Notes: generated by a model from the sequence alone, not told the origin. 64,000 nt of DNA from Lachnospiraceae bacterium (GCA_021202635.1 JAJQCQ010000013.1:1-64000), one strand, 5' to 3'; positions 33,201 through 42,326 are shown, counted from the stretch's first letter. Made by a program: numbers and translations.

Positions 33201-34889
33201 GTTGCGCTGCTCTGTAACAATGCTGCTGTTCATGAATACCGTGCAGCGGCTGCCAAGAACCGCCGGCTGCTTCGAAGCAAAGGCGGTCTTCGCAATCTCC
33301 TTCACCGGAATTTGCAAAGAAGAAGCAAAGTTCTCCAGAAAAGAACCGCAGCCCGAGGAACAGGCTTCATTGACGACAATATTCGTCACAATCCCGTGAT
33401 CCACCCAGATGGCTTTCATATCCTGGCCGCCGATATCCAGAATAAAGGTCGCGTCATCCACATACTTTGCCGCCGCTCTTGCGTGCGCAACGGTCTCCAC
33501 CATATGACATTCTGTGCTCCACGCCTTTGAAAAAAGCATCTCGCCGTATCCGGTCGACCCGGCTGCAAGAATGGACAGCTCGGCTCCCGCCGCACGGTAA
33601 CGGTCCCGAATCGCAAGAAGCGCTTTTTTCGCAACCATCAGAGGCTCGCCCTCATTCGGCGAATAAAAAGAATCCAGAATATTCTCCTGTTCATCCATCA
33701 GCACAAATTTCGTCGTTGTACTGCCGGAATCAATGCCCAGATACGCGCGGACCGTCTCCCCTGGCTGCGGCTGATAAGGCGTGCACTCTTTCAGCGTATG
33801 GCGTGCCAGAAAGCGCTCCAGTTCTTCCTCTGAGGAAAAGTACGGCTTTGAAGGGTCATACGTCCCAACGGCCGCCGTCCCGGCAGAACCCCCTGCAAAA
33901 TCTCCCGGTGCACAGGAATCCGCAGCAGCTGACTTTGCCTGCCCGCCACTCTTCAGGCAGTGAACCTCCGTGGATGGAGCATCCTGCCGCTGACCGGAGT
34001 GAGCGGGCATTTCCAGCCGCTCCCGCAGCTGTCCGGGCGTGTATACCGACGTGCGGGCGGCAAACATGGTCTCCAGCGACAGTGCCGCGCCATAAGCAAT
34101 CATAATCTCCGGCCGTTCCGGGATCAAAGTCTCCTCCGGAGAAAGTCCCAGCCGCTCAGCAAATACTCCGATCAACCGCGGATTAAAGGTCAGCGGTCCG
34201 CCTTCGAAAACAACCGGTTTCTCAATATCAAGCCCCTGTGCCAGGCCGCCGATGGTCTGTTTCGCGATCGCGTGAAATGCCGAGAGCGCCAGATCCTGCC
34301 GGGAAACTCCCTGGTTCAGAAGCGGCTGGATATCCGTCTTCGCGTACACACCGCACCGCCCGGAAATATCGTAGACACAGGTCCCCTGTGCAGCGAGTGC
34401 ATTAAATTCCTCCACAGGCGTCTTCAGAACCTTCGCGATCTCATCAATAAATGCACCGGTACCGCCCGCGCAACTGCCATTCATGCGCATATCGCTCACA
34501 TTCAGCGCGCCGGTCGCCGCGTCCCGGTGAAAGAAAATCATCTTTGCGTCCTGACCGCCCAGCTCAATCGCCGTCCCTACCTCCTGATAATACACACGCA
34601 GCGCAATCGAATTCGCCACAACCTCCTGTATATAGGGAACTCCCAGGCGTTTCGCAATTTCACCGCCGCCTGAGCCGGTCAGAGCCAGCCGCAGCACGGC
34701 GTCCGGAAAATTCTCCATAAAAGCGTCGAGCGCTAGGCACACACTGTGTACCTGCGCCGCGTTATGTCGTCTGTAATCGGAATATAATATCTGCTTTGTC
34801 TCCGGATCCGTCACAACAATCTTTGTCGTCGTAGACCCTACATCAACACCAACCAGAAATGGCCGGGAACCTGATGCGTTCTTTGGCAT
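30294..34889 (-). CDS. Two-domain acyl-CoA dehydratase activase-related protein
   Basis: A 1531-residue cytoplasmic protein. Two BadF/BcrA/HgdC-type ASKHA ATPase modules are in tandem: VDVGSTTTKIVV with MNGSCAGGTGAFIDEIA, then GIDSGSTTTKFVLMDE with NEACSSGCGSFLENFA, each with a candidate cluster-ligating Cys. A CPFCTNHCKR motif and a DUF2229-type region follow, and the C-terminus resembles 2-hydroxyacyl-CoA dehydratase subunits (QIVSFGCGHDAYLSDEI, ILQPFGCLPNHVVG). Between the ATPase modules lies a ~50-residue low-complexity Ala/Gly/Ser linker (about 300-350). Such giant proteins are widespread in Clostridia but their substrate is unknown. It is not beside dehydratase genes. Confidence 0.88.
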   Translation of the reverse strand: MPKNASGSRPFLVGVDVGSTTTKIVVTDPETKQILYSDYRRHNAAQVHSVCLALDAFMENFPDAVLRLALTGSGGGEIAKRLGVPYIQEVVANSIALRVYYQEVGTAIELGGQDAKMIFFHRDAATGALNVSDMRMNGSCAGGTGAFIDEIAKVLKTPVEEFNALAAQGTCVYDISGRCGVYAKTDIQPLLNQGVSRQDLALSAFHAIAKQTIGGLAQGLDIEKPVVFEGGPLTFNPRLIGVFAERLGLSPEETLIPERPEIMIAYGAALSLETMFAARTSVYTPGQLRERLEMPAHSGQRQDAPSTEVHCLKSGGQAKSAAADSCAPGDFAGGSAGTAAVGTYDPSKPYFSSEEELERFLARHTLKECTPYQPQPGETVRAYLGIDSGSTTTKFVLMDEQENILDSFYSPNEGEPLMVAKKALLAIRDRYRAAGAELSILAAGSTGYGEMLFSKAWSTECHMVETVAHARAAAKYVDDATFILDIGGQDMKAIWVDHGIVTNIVVNEACSSGCGSFLENFASSLQIPVKEIAKTAFASKQPAVLGSRCTVFMNSSIVTEQRNGKQSGDIMAGLCRSIIENVFTKVIRISNLDSLGDTIVVQGGTFQNDAVLCALEQYTGREVTRAPYPGLMGAIGAALLTKEHCEASEGFGRTFIGLDAVEQFSYTQESNSPCPFCTNHCKRTIVRFSNGNSWITNNRCERGEILGDPKDVHVREQLKEKKAEKDRVPNLFRLREELLFREYPYPKVSKEERGITIGIPRVLSFWETMPFWTTFWKSLGFDVRISDKSTRKIYENGLSAVTSDTVCFPAKLVHGHIRNLVEKGKNKDGSVDRIFMPSITTVNSENTEKTSESMCAVVKGYPIVIRNSDNPEKRWGIPFDAPLFHWHKTTDRNHQLTKYMEETFGIPAEETMQAIAAGDEAQETFSRELKKAGQEIIDQVEKEGSYAVVLASRPYQNDALVNHDLPEMFTSLGIPVLTADSVPGIDKVDLSRNRLDIVNNYHARMLSTAILAAQSEHLEYVQIVSFGCGHDAYLSDEIIRLMKEISGKTPLVLKVDESDIQGPLRIRVRSFVETVEMRRRKKEALRVHELPDPYPVKFTKADRREKILLVPNTSHAFARLMAAAMGSQHHMKAEPLDIGREEAIHLGKQYVHNDICFPAQIVIGEALAALRSGKYDDKDVTIAMAKYIGDCRLTHYSALLRKALDDAGYSHVPILTNDDADYHNLHPGYKLCMLASIKIAFCLPMIDELEELLRKIRPYEKVPGSANRAFEAAMDELIFGLEKHGLNGARHGFKRGIEFMKNIDYDRSHPKPRVLIVGEYLLNFHPGANHDIEDYLEKNGFEIIEAKMTDVIQKTYFYQDAQNKEYQLDRKLTEKAWPATVNEVFDFAHNVSDSIACEHPLYERPARLPELVHDSDPIIHHTFDAGEGVLIPGEILHHAKKGCRSFVILQPFGCLPNHVVGRGISKKLKEIYPDAQILPLDYDPDVSFANIENRLQMLIMNAKGDSHAAEIGKTSKEQKHGRHSSRLATAH

Positions 34890-34985
34890 ACCTTCACTGC
34901 TCCTTCAATTAAAACCCTGTTTATCCTGTCGTAATCCTGCGATCCCTGTTCCCCGTTCCCGACGGAGGAATCGCCCACTCCATGT

Positions 34986-35013
34986 ATTTTAACATGAGGC
35001 AAAACTATGTCAA
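34986..35013 (-). promoter_or_regulatory. Promoter of the activase-related gene
   Basis: Minus strand TTGACA, 16-bp spacer, TAAAAT, about 100 bases ahead of the start codon. Confidence 0.72.
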
Positions 35014-35097
35014 GTGAAAAAACGCTAAATTACCGCACTTGGGCGGCCGTAAAAATTTGGTTTTTTCCTGACTGCTTCATTTTACCATAACTTTACG

Positions 35098-35126
35098 TTG
35101 CTTTTTTCCTTATTCTGTTGTATCAT
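35098..35126 (+). promoter_or_regulatory. Probable promoter of the CNNM/CorC gene
   Basis: TTGCTT, 17-bp spacer, TATCAT. Weaker than its neighbours; it is the best candidate in the region. Confidence 0.45.
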
Positions 35127-35174
35127 ACGCTCTAAAGATAAATTTACAGCATTTTAAAAAAGGGAGATGATCTT

Positions 35175-36485
35175 TTGGCATCGGATGACGCCAGTGGGCT
35201 ACTATTGATTATTTTACTTATTTTATTCTTTTTATCCGCGTTCTTTTCTTCCGCGGAAACTGCTCTGACGACCGCAAACCGGATTCGTCTGCAGTCGCTT
35301 GCGGATGAAGGAGATAAGCGTGCTCTTACTGTTCTCAAAACGGTGGAAAACCGTTCTAAGCTTCTGAGTACCCTTTTGATTGGAAATAACCTTGTGAATA
35401 ACTTTCTCTCTGCTCTGACCGCATCCCTGGCCATTAAGCTGGCGGGAGACGGTTCCGTCAGTATCGCGACCGCTGTCCTTACGATTCTGATCCTGATTTT
35501 TGGAGAGATCACACCGAAGACCATTGCTTCCAATTACCCGGAAAAGCTGGCTTTATTGTATTGTCCGGTCATCAGCGTACTGATGAAGCTGCTGACACCG
35601 GTGATTTTTATTATCAATTCCGTCTGCAGTCTGCTGCTTTTGCCATTTCACATTGATCTGAACGGTTCCATGGAACCGGTAACAGAGCAAGAGCTGCGTA
35701 CGTTTGTTGATGTCAGCCACCAGGAAGGTGTAATTGAAAAAGAAGAGCGCGAGATGATCTACAATGTCGTAGATTTCGGCGATTCTCTGGTCAAGGATGT
35801 CATGGTTCCCCGCTCAGAGGTAATCATGATCAGCGACACAGATACCTACGATGAGATTAAGCAGACATTCCGCAGTGAAAAATATTCACGGCTTCCTGTT
35901 TACCATGAGGATCCATCCCACGTCATTGGTATCCTGAACATAAAAAAATTTTTCTGCTACGACGGCGGATGGGACTTTTCTCTGGAAGAAGCCATGTATA
36001 AGCCCCATTTTTCCTACGAATTCAAAAAGACAGCCGATCTGCTGGATTCCATGCGGGAGGATTCCGCCAGCCTGTCGGTGGTACTGGACGAATATGGAGA
36101 AACCGTCGGCATCGTTTCTCTCGAAGACCTGCTCGAAGAGATCGTCGGAGATATCCGGGACGAATACGACGAGGATGAGGCAAACCAGATTCGTAAAATA
36201 TCCGACCGCGAATACCAGATCGAAGGATCGGTTAAGCTGGATGATATCAACGATACGCTTGGCCTGTCTCTGGAGTCCGAGGCCTGTGACTCGATCGGCG
36301 GCCTGGTCATCGAGCTGCTCGATGATCTTCCGGAAGAGCAGGATGCGGTCACCATGGAGAATGGCACACAGCTTCTGGTTCTGAAAATGGAGGAGAATAA
36401 AATTGAACTTGTAGAACTGCTGCTGCCGGAATCTGCGTCAGGAAAGACCGAAGAAGAAGCGTCTGCCGCATGTGATATCGGATAG
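35175..36485 (+). CDS. CNNM/CorC-HlyC family membrane protein
   Basis: A divalent-metal (probably magnesium) efflux-type membrane protein, often annotated hemolysin C-like. The 436 residues start with the DUF21/CNNM domain of three or four spans (FFSSAETALTTANRIRL, FGEITPKTIASNYPEKLA), followed by two CBS motifs (VKDVMVPRSEVIMIS; SLSVVLDEYGETVGIVSLEDLLEEIVG) and a C-terminal CorC/HlyC domain ending around residue 420. It appears to start at TTG (35175) with AAAGGGAGATG upstream; no ATG fits. Confidence 0.92.
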   Translation: MASDDASGLLLIILLILFFLSAFFSSAETALTTANRIRLQSLADEGDKRALTVLKTVENRSKLLSTLLIGNNLVNNFLSALTASLAIKLAGDGSVSIATAVLTILILIFGEITPKTIASNYPEKLALLYCPVISVLMKLLTPVIFIINSVCSLLLLPFHIDLNGSMEPVTEQELRTFVDVSHQEGVIEKEEREMIYNVVDFGDSLVKDVMVPRSEVIMISDTDTYDEIKQTFRSEKYSRLPVYHEDPSHVIGILNIKKFFCYDGGWDFSLEEAMYKPHFSYEFKKTADLLDSMREDSASLSVVLDEYGETVGIVSLEDLLEEIVGDIRDEYDEDEANQIRKISDREYQIEGSVKLDDINDTLGLSLESEACDSIGGLVIELLDDLPEEQDAVTMENGTQLLVLKMEENKIELVELLLPESASGKTEEEASAACDIG

Positions 36486-36519
36486 GGAACGTACCCGCCC
36501 CTGTGCACGAACAGCAAAG

Positions 36520-36556
36520 CTGCCGCCAGTCCATTCAGAACCGGCGGCAGTTTTTT
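36520..36556. terminator. Terminator between the CNNM/CorC gene and trkH
   Basis: CTGCCGCC and GGCGGCAG with TTTTTT after the plus-strand arm. The genes converge; the stem may serve both directions. Confidence 0.85.
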
Positions 36557-36563
36557 CCATTTG

Positions 36564-38000
36564 TCATTTTCTCCACGTTCCCCGCGAGAACAGAATCAGC
36601 ATCGGATACAGTTCCAGACGTCCCGCCAGCATATCGAAAATCATTACCAGCTTCGAGAGATACGAAAACCCGCCAAAGTTTCCAGTCGGCCCGACCACCT
36701 CCAGACCAGGACCGATGTTATTCAGGGTCGCCGCCACTGCAGTGAAATTCGTCGTAAAATCATAATTATCAATCGAAACAATCAAAAGCGACAGAGCGAA
36801 CACCGCCGCGTAAGCAACCAGAAATACATTCACAGACCGCACGGTAGACTGCTCGATCACGTGTCCGTCAATCTTCTGCTTCCGGACATGATGCGGATGC
36901 ACAATCACATCAAGCTCATTTCGGATCGAGCGGACCAGAATCATAATACGCTGCACCTTAATGCCGCCGCCTGTGCTGCCCGCACACGCACCAATACACA
37001 TCAAAAGCACCAGAATCGTCTTGGAAAATGACGGCCACTGGTCAAAATCCGTGGTCGCGAAGCCGGTAGTCGTAATGATCGTAGCCACCTGAAACGCCGC
37101 CTGCTGGATGGTTTCCAGCAAACCGTCAAACATCCCATAGATATTAACCGAAATCAGAACAATCGAAGCCACAATAATCAGCAGATAAATCCGCACCTCT
37201 GTCATCCCGAACGCGGCCTTCCACTTCTTTTTCCAGAGCAGATAGTAAAAGCTGAAATTCACACCGAACAAAATCATAAACAGCGTCGTCACAACCTGCA
37301 GATATGTATTATAGCTCGCCATGCTGTCGTTTCGGATGCCGAAGCCGCCTGTGCCGGCGGTGCCGAACACTGTGATCAGGGAATCAAACAGCGGCATGCC
37401 GCCAATCAGCAAAAGAACCAGCATGAACAGGCTCAGGGCCACATACATGCGGTATAACAGCCCTGCGGTCCCCTTTACCTTCGGCACCAGCTTGCCCACC
37501 GACGGCCCCGTACTCTCTGCCTTCATCATATACATATTGCCGCCGCCTGCCAGCGGAAGAATTGACATGACAAATACCAGCACACCCATACCGCCGATCC
37601 AGTGCGTAAAGCTGCGCCAGAACAGCAGACAATGCGGCAGGGCTTCCACATCGGAAAGGATGGTGGAGCCGGTCGTAGTAAAACCCGATACCGTCTCAAA
37701 CAGCGCGTCAATGTAGTTTGGAATCGCTCCCGCAATCACAAATGGCAGTGCGCCAAACGCGCTGAGTGCAATCCAGCACAGAGAGACCGTCAGGAATCCT
37801 TCCCGGGCGTGCATCTTCTTTTTCTCGGGGCTTTTCAGCGTCAGCAAGAGTCCCGCCGCCATACAAAACCCCATCCCGGAAAGCAGGGCAAAGCCTTCCT
37901 GCTCCCAGTAAAGCAGGGCAATTACCAGAGCCGGAAGCATCAGTCCGGCCTCCAAAATCAAGACCCATCCAAGTATGTATCGGATTAATTTATAATTCAT
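36564..38000 (-). CDS. trkH: Potassium uptake protein TrkH/KtrB family
   Basis: The membrane K+ channel subunit, 478 residues. The four selectivity-filter loops are recognisable as TVSGFTTTGSTI, FGTAGTGGFG, TTTGFATTDFD and NNIGPGLEVVGP. It lies 82 bp after trkA, and the two form a complete Trk system. TrkA (upstream) would gate it in response to NAD(H) or ATP/ADP. GAGGACAG precedes the ATG. Confidence 0.95.
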   Translation of the reverse strand: MNYKLIRYILGWVLILEAGLMLPALVIALLYWEQEGFALLSGMGFCMAAGLLLTLKSPEKKKMHAREGFLTVSLCWIALSAFGALPFVIAGAIPNYIDALFETVSGFTTTGSTILSDVEALPHCLLFWRSFTHWIGGMGVLVFVMSILPLAGGGNMYMMKAESTGPSVGKLVPKVKGTAGLLYRMYVALSLFMLVLLLIGGMPLFDSLITVFGTAGTGGFGIRNDSMASYNTYLQVVTTLFMILFGVNFSFYYLLWKKKWKAAFGMTEVRIYLLIIVASIVLISVNIYGMFDGLLETIQQAAFQVATIITTTGFATTDFDQWPSFSKTILVLLMCIGACAGSTGGGIKVQRIMILVRSIRNELDVIVHPHHVRKQKIDGHVIEQSTVRSVNVFLVAYAAVFALSLLIVSIDNYDFTTNFTAVAATLNNIGPGLEVVGPTGNFGGFSYLSKLVMIFDMLAGRLELYPMLILFSRGTWRK

Positions 38001-38082
38001 ATCTGTACTGTCCTCTTCGGTTACTGATCATCACCCGGCTCCCACCGTGCTGCGTTAAAAACGGTTTGTAACGGTGCAGGTT

Positions 38083-39441
38083 CTACTCCAGAATGTCCTC
38101 AATATCGCCGAGTCCTTTCTCCTGCGTAACAATGATCACACTGTCGCCGGTCTGCATCTGATCCGCACCACGAGGAATAATAATTTTACCCTTGCGGTAA
38201 ATGCAGGCCACCAGAATTCCCTTGCGGATCGGGAGATCCTGCAAAGTAGTATCTGTCACGCGTGATTTCGAACGGATGATGAATTCCAGCGCCTCCACCT
38301 TCCCGTCGATGATCTTATGCAGCGTCTCCACATTGCTTCCAAATGTGTTTTTCATGGAACGCGCATAGCGAATAATCATCTCCGCCGTGATATCCTTTGG
38401 ATGGACGATCGTATCCAAGTCCAGTTCCCGGATCACCTCGTCAAAAGCAATCCGGTTGATTTTCGTGACGATTTTCCTCTGTCCCTCGATTTTCTTCGCA
38501 TACAGAGATATCAGAATATTCTCTTCATCGATATTCGTCAGAGCCGCAAATCCTTCATACTGCTCCAGTCCCTCTTCCAGAAGCAGCTCCTTATCCGTAC
38601 CATCTCCGTGAACGATCGTTGCTTTCGGAAGCATCTCGCTGAGAGCCTCACAGCGCTCATAGCTTTTCTCAATAATCTTGACCCGGATCCCGACCGCCTG
38701 CAGCAGCACGGTCAGATAATAGGCCAGCGGACTGCCACCGACAATCATAATATTTTTCACCTGATTGGAAAGAATCCCCACCTGGCGGAAAAACTGATTT
38801 GCATCCGTGCTTCCCGCTACAATCGCGATCTGATCCTTCTCCCGCAGTACAGTATTGCCATCCGGGATAATCAGCTCCTTCCCCCGCTCAATTGCGCAGA
38901 TCAGGATATTACTGTGAATCTTGCGGGACAAATCCGCAATCCGCAGTCCGTCCAGCACCGATCCCTCCCGAAGGTGGAACTTCAGAATATCCACACGGTT
39001 CTTTGCGAACGAGTCCACATCAATCGCGGACGGAAATTTCAGATTCCGCGCAATCTCCAGCGCAGCCGCCATATCCGGGTTGATAATCATGGAGATGTGA
39101 AACTTATCCCGGATAAAACCAATCTCCGAATGATATTCCGGATTGCGTACCCGTGCGATGGAATGACACTTGCCACCGTCTTCTGCCATCAGACAGCAGA
39201 GCAGGTTGATCTCATCGGACCCCGTGACTGCGATCAGCAGATCAGCGGTCTCAATCCCGGCTTCCACCTGTGTTGAATGGCTCGCGCCATTTCCTGTGAT
39301 CCCCATCAGGTCATACTGACCCGATATATCCTCCACGAGATCTTCCTTTTTGTCTATGACCGTGACATCATTTTCCTCGTCACAGAGCTCTGCGGCCAGA
39401 GCCGTACCCACCTTGCCCAGACCAATAATAATGATCTTCAT
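38083..39441 (-). CDS. trkA: Trk potassium transporter gating subunit TrkA
   Basis: The cytoplasmic regulatory ring subunit, 452 residues. Two RCK units are present: a first NAD-binding fold (IIIGLGKVGTALAAEL, with VIDKKEDLVED) and a second (IMIVGGSPLAYYLTVLLQAVG). Each is followed by a TrkA_C domain. It precedes trkH in the same operon. The ORF starts after GGGAGAGATAAGAAGG. Confidence 0.95.
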   Translation of the reverse strand: MKIIIIGLGKVGTALAAELCDEENDVTVIDKKEDLVEDISGQYDLMGITGNGASHSTQVEAGIETADLLIAVTGSDEINLLCCLMAEDGGKCHSIARVRNPEYHSEIGFIRDKFHISMIINPDMAAALEIARNLKFPSAIDVDSFAKNRVDILKFHLREGSVLDGLRIADLSRKIHSNILICAIERGKELIIPDGNTVLREKDQIAIVAGSTDANQFFRQVGILSNQVKNIMIVGGSPLAYYLTVLLQAVGIRVKIIEKSYERCEALSEMLPKATIVHGDGTDKELLLEEGLEQYEGFAALTNIDEENILISLYAKKIEGQRKIVTKINRIAFDEVIRELDLDTIVHPKDITAEMIIRYARSMKNTFGSNVETLHKIIDGKVEALEFIIRSKSRVTDTTLQDLPIRKGILVACIYRKGKIIIPRGADQMQTGDSVIIVTQEKGLGDIEDILE

Positions 39442-39520
39442 CCTTCTTATCTCTCCCGTAAAAAGTTACCCGTAGCTGTTCCGTACCTTCCCAGCTGCGC
39501 AAATACCCGACTGCCGTCTT

Positions 39521-40738
39521 TCAAAAAAACTCTTTGCTTAGTTTTGCAAATTCCGGCAAAGCATTCACAATCGTATCGTAGGATACGCAATACGCCAGAC
39601 GTACATAACCCGGACAGGCAAACGAGCTGCCTGGCACAATCAGAATATGGTATTTTTTCGCCGCATTCACAAACGCAGTCTCGGCAGCGACGGCATCTGC
39701 TTCACCGCCGGCATCCTTTGCAACCGGCACCTTCAGCCATAAATAGAACGCGCCCTGCGGGCGGACACAGGTAAAGCCAAGCCCGGTCAGTCCCTCATAA
39801 AGGGTCCTGCGATTTCTGTCATAAAATGCAAGATCCGCCTGGCAGTCCACGCATCTGCCCACAGCCAGCTGAATCAGAGACGGCGCATTCACACAGCCGC
39901 TGATGCGGTTCGCGATCGTTGCGGCATCAATCGTCATGGCGCTCTCTTCCAGTTCATCCGGAATCAGCACATAACCGATGCGCTCTCCGGGAAGGGAGAG
40001 CGATTTACTATAAGAATAAACCACCATCGTATTGTCATAATACTTTGTCACAAACGGAACCGTCGCCCCGTCAAACACCAGCTCCCTGTAAGGCTCGTCG
40101 GAAATCAGATAAATCGCGTGTCCGTACTCCTTCTGCTTTTCCCCGAGAATCGCCGCCAGCGCCCCGATCGTCTCTTCTGAATAAACTACGCCGGTCGGAT
40201 TATTCGGGTTATTGATAATCACCGCCTTTGTCTTTGCGGTGATCTTAGCCCGAAATGCCTCCTGGTTGATCTGAAAGGTTTCCGGATCCGGATCTGCCGT
40301 TATCAGCACACCGTCGTAATTCGTCACATACGCGCGATACTCCAGAAAATATGGTGCAAACGTGATCACCTCATCTCCAGGATTCAGCAATGTCTTCAGC
40401 GCAACATTCAGGCCGCTCCCTGCCCCTACTGTCATGATCAGATTCCGCCCGCCAAATTTCGTGCCGAACCGCTGGTTCAGATTCTCCGCGATCGCCTCGC
40501 GCACTTCCGGATAACCTGCATTACTCATATAGCCATGTACAAAAAGCGGGTCCTCCTCATCCAGAATGTCCTTAATCGCCTGATTCACCCGCTGCGGCGC
40601 CGGTACATTCGGATTCCCCAGACTGAAATCATAGACCTGATCCGCACCGTAAAGCTCCGCCATTTTCTTTCCTTCCTCAAACATCATACGGATCGCTGAA
40701 TTGTTTGCGAGGAAAGGACGCATTTTTTCTGAAATCAT
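39521..40738 (-). CDS. Pyridoxal-phosphate aminotransferase (class I/II)
   Basis: A 405-residue fold-type I enzyme. The Lys that binds PLP is in VYSYSKSLSLPGERIGY, and NNPNNPTGVVYS and ISDEPYREL are the usual cofactor-contact motifs. It resembles aspartate/aromatic-type aminotransferases of Clostridia; the substrate cannot be fixed from sequence. AGGGGGATATTACAA precedes the ATG. Confidence 0.9.
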   Translation of the reverse strand: MISEKMRPFLANNSAIRMMFEEGKKMAELYGADQVYDFSLGNPNVPAPQRVNQAIKDILDEEDPLFVHGYMSNAGYPEVREAIAENLNQRFGTKFGGRNLIMTVGAGSGLNVALKTLLNPGDEVITFAPYFLEYRAYVTNYDGVLITADPDPETFQINQEAFRAKITAKTKAVIINNPNNPTGVVYSEETIGALAAILGEKQKEYGHAIYLISDEPYRELVFDGATVPFVTKYYDNTMVVYSYSKSLSLPGERIGYVLIPDELEESAMTIDAATIANRISGCVNAPSLIQLAVGRCVDCQADLAFYDRNRRTLYEGLTGLGFTCVRPQGAFYLWLKVPVAKDAGGEADAVAAETAFVNAAKKYHILIVPGSSFACPGYVRLAYCVSYDTIVNALPEFAKLSKEFF

Positions 40739-40902
40739 TTGTAATATCCCCCTGTAAATTCATAACTGTTCCGAACAGCATCCGGCCGACAAAATCGCTT
40801 CGCGAGGGGCCAGATGCCTGCAGCCTCTGCGTTTTCGCCTCCGACTGCGCAGCCGGTACGTGGTCGGGCGTAAACAGTAACGATGCTTTCAACTTCGGCT
40901 AT

Positions 40903-40931
40903 ACTTTACTACAACCCTACCTCCTTTTCAA
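40903..40931 (-). promoter_or_regulatory. Promoter of the aminotransferase gene
   Basis: Minus strand TTGAAA, 17-bp spacer, TAAAGT. The leader of about 155 nt contains one arm of the family B repeat (ACTGTTCCGAACAGC) near 40766. Confidence 0.6.
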
Positions 40932-40954
40932 GCCTATTTTCCCGAAAATCCATT

Positions 40955-41383
40955 TTAATACCTTCCTTCTTTATCCCAGATGCCGGAAAAAAACAGCAGG
41001 CTCCCTGCCACTTTCCCGGCCGCAAGCGCAATCACCAGCCAGCTCACATTCTGCGTAATGCCCAGTCTCCTGCTGTAAACCGGAAAAATGTCGACAATCT
41101 CCGCAAGTGCCATGATCCAGCCGCCGATAAAAATTCCAATAAAAAATCCCGCTGGTACCAGCATCCACGCCCCGCCTGCCAGTTCAAAATTAAACAGGGT
41201 GACCACATCTCCGGCCATGGCCCCCAGAAAAATCGCGTCCTCATACCATAAAATCTGCCGCGCAGTATGGGAAATGCCAATAAAACGCGTCAATATTCCA
41301 AGCCCGATCATGACGGACGCCACTCCGCCCGCCACCAGAAAACCAGACGCAAATCCGACTATGACCGCCAATACCTGTCCCAT
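40955..41383 (-). CDS. spoVAB: Stage V sporulation protein AB
   Basis: A 142-residue membrane protein with about four or five hydrophobic spans. The pattern GGVASVMIGLGILTRFIGIS, then YEDAIFLGAMAG, then GIFIGGWIMALAEIVDIFPVYSRR identifies SpoVAB. In Bacillus it is made in the forespore and belongs to the spoVA operon that moves dipicolinic acid into the spore. Here it follows spoVAA but the rest of spoVA is not adjacent. AAAGGTG is the candidate ribosome-binding site. Confidence 0.9.
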   Translation of the reverse strand: MGQVLAVIVGFASGFLVAGGVASVMIGLGILTRFIGISHTARQILWYEDAIFLGAMAGDVVTLFNFELAGGAWMLVPAGFFIGIFIGGWIMALAEIVDIFPVYSRRLGITQNVSWLVIALAAGKVAGSLLFFSGIWDKEGRY

Positions 41384-41410
41384 TCTTCCGGCACCTTTCT
41401 ACACTTTTTG

Positions 41411-41459
41411 ATCACCGTTCAGAACAGCAGACAGCCTGCGGCCTGCTATTCTGAATTGT
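41411..41459. repeat. Palindromic repeat family B (copy 5)
   Basis: ATCACCGTTCAGAACAGC and GCTATTCTGAATTGT arms around CAGCCTGCGGCCT. It sits in the 95-bp gap between spoVAA and spoVAB, inside an apparent transcription unit. Confidence 0.78.
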
Positions 41460-41478
41460 GGCTCTTTTGGGCAGCAAT

Positions 41479-42138
41479 TCATCCCCGCTCCTCTTTTTTC
41501 TCCTGCGTATGCTTTCTCTCATCTGCCTCAATCACCGTCGTATCGACATCGTTCTCATAAACCCGCATCTGCACCTGCAGCGGCGTTGGATCTGCCTGAT
41601 TCTTCCTGCGCGCAAAATGATGGAAAAACAGCAGAATTCCAAGACCTACTCCAATGGAATAAGAAATCTCCAGCAGCATAGCCCCGCCCGAAGACGCTCC
41701 GGTCAGCAGCTCATACAACCGTGCAAACAAATCCGTCATCCCCACATCCATATGAAATGCCATAATCGAGAAGGCCGCTCCAAAAAAGGACAGAAAACAA
41801 ATCAGCACGGTTTTAAAACTGCTCCATATCCGTTCCAGGCCTCCTTTCCCCGCAGAAGGCTTTTCCACTGTCAGGATAAAATCCGTCTCACCGAGATTAT
41901 TCACCGCAATCTTCGGATATTCCTGCCAGATGACAGGCAGCACATCCATCAGAGAATATATATAGCGCCCTGGCCCATGTACCCGTTCCGTCGGCAGCCG
42001 CAGGGTCTTCACCTTATTTTCCGTCGGTTTATCTGCGCAGCAAATCTGTGCAATTTCGCCGAGGCGGACAGCCGCCGCCCCTCCGGAAATCCTCACATTC
42101 TTATCGATTTTCAGGTAAAGCGTATCGGAAGCCCCCAA
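41479..42138 (-). CDS. spoVAA: Stage V sporulation protein AA
   Basis: The roughly 219-residue forespore membrane protein of the spoVA locus. The N-terminal part is a soluble domain (TLYLKIDKNVRISGGAAAVRLGEIAQI) and the C-terminal part has two spans (VLICFLSFFGAAFSIMAFHMDVGM and MLLEISYSIGVGLGILLFFHHFA). The ORF track opens at 42231, but homologues begin just before TLYLKID. The TTG at 42138 fits that length and follows AAGGGAG at slightly long spacing. The small ORF upstream overlaps by 38 bp, so expression may be coupled. Confidence 0.85.
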   Translation of the reverse strand: MGASDTLYLKIDKNVRISGGAAAVRLGEIAQICCADKPTENKVKTLRLPTERVHGPGRYIYSLMDVLPVIWQEYPKIAVNNLGETDFILTVEKPSAGKGGLERIWSSFKTVLICFLSFFGAAFSIMAFHMDVGMTDLFARLYELLTGASSGGAMLLEISYSIGVGLGILLFFHHFARRKNQADPTPLQVQMRVYENDVDTTVIEADERKHTQEKKEERG

Positions 42139-42286
42139 AGCTGTCCCATCTCCCTTCCAGATTTTTTTCTGCCCGCACAAGCTCCGCATTATCCGGCCGG
42201 CTTGTCCGCACCCCCATATAATACCAGGCACAGATCACACACAGAAGCACAAGAGCCAGCACCAGCAGCAAATACCATTTCGTCAT
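42101..42286 (-). CDS. Small membrane protein upstream of spoVAA
   Basis: I do not recognise it. From an ATG at 42286 it would be 61 residues: one membrane span (WYLLLVLALVLLCVICAWYYM) and a basic/acidic tail. The ORF track extends it to 42430, but that part overlaps a hairpin and a sporulation-type promoter. There is no strong ribosome-binding site. It could be a real sporulation micro-protein or a chance ORF in the spoVAA leader. Confidence 0.45.
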   Translation of the reverse strand: MTKWYLLLVLALVLLCVICAWYYMGVRTSRPDNAELVRAEKNLEGRWDSFGGFRYALPENR

Positions 42287-42326
42287 TTTTTTCACAGGAT
42301 TGCTTTCCGTCTTAATGATTTGTCCA

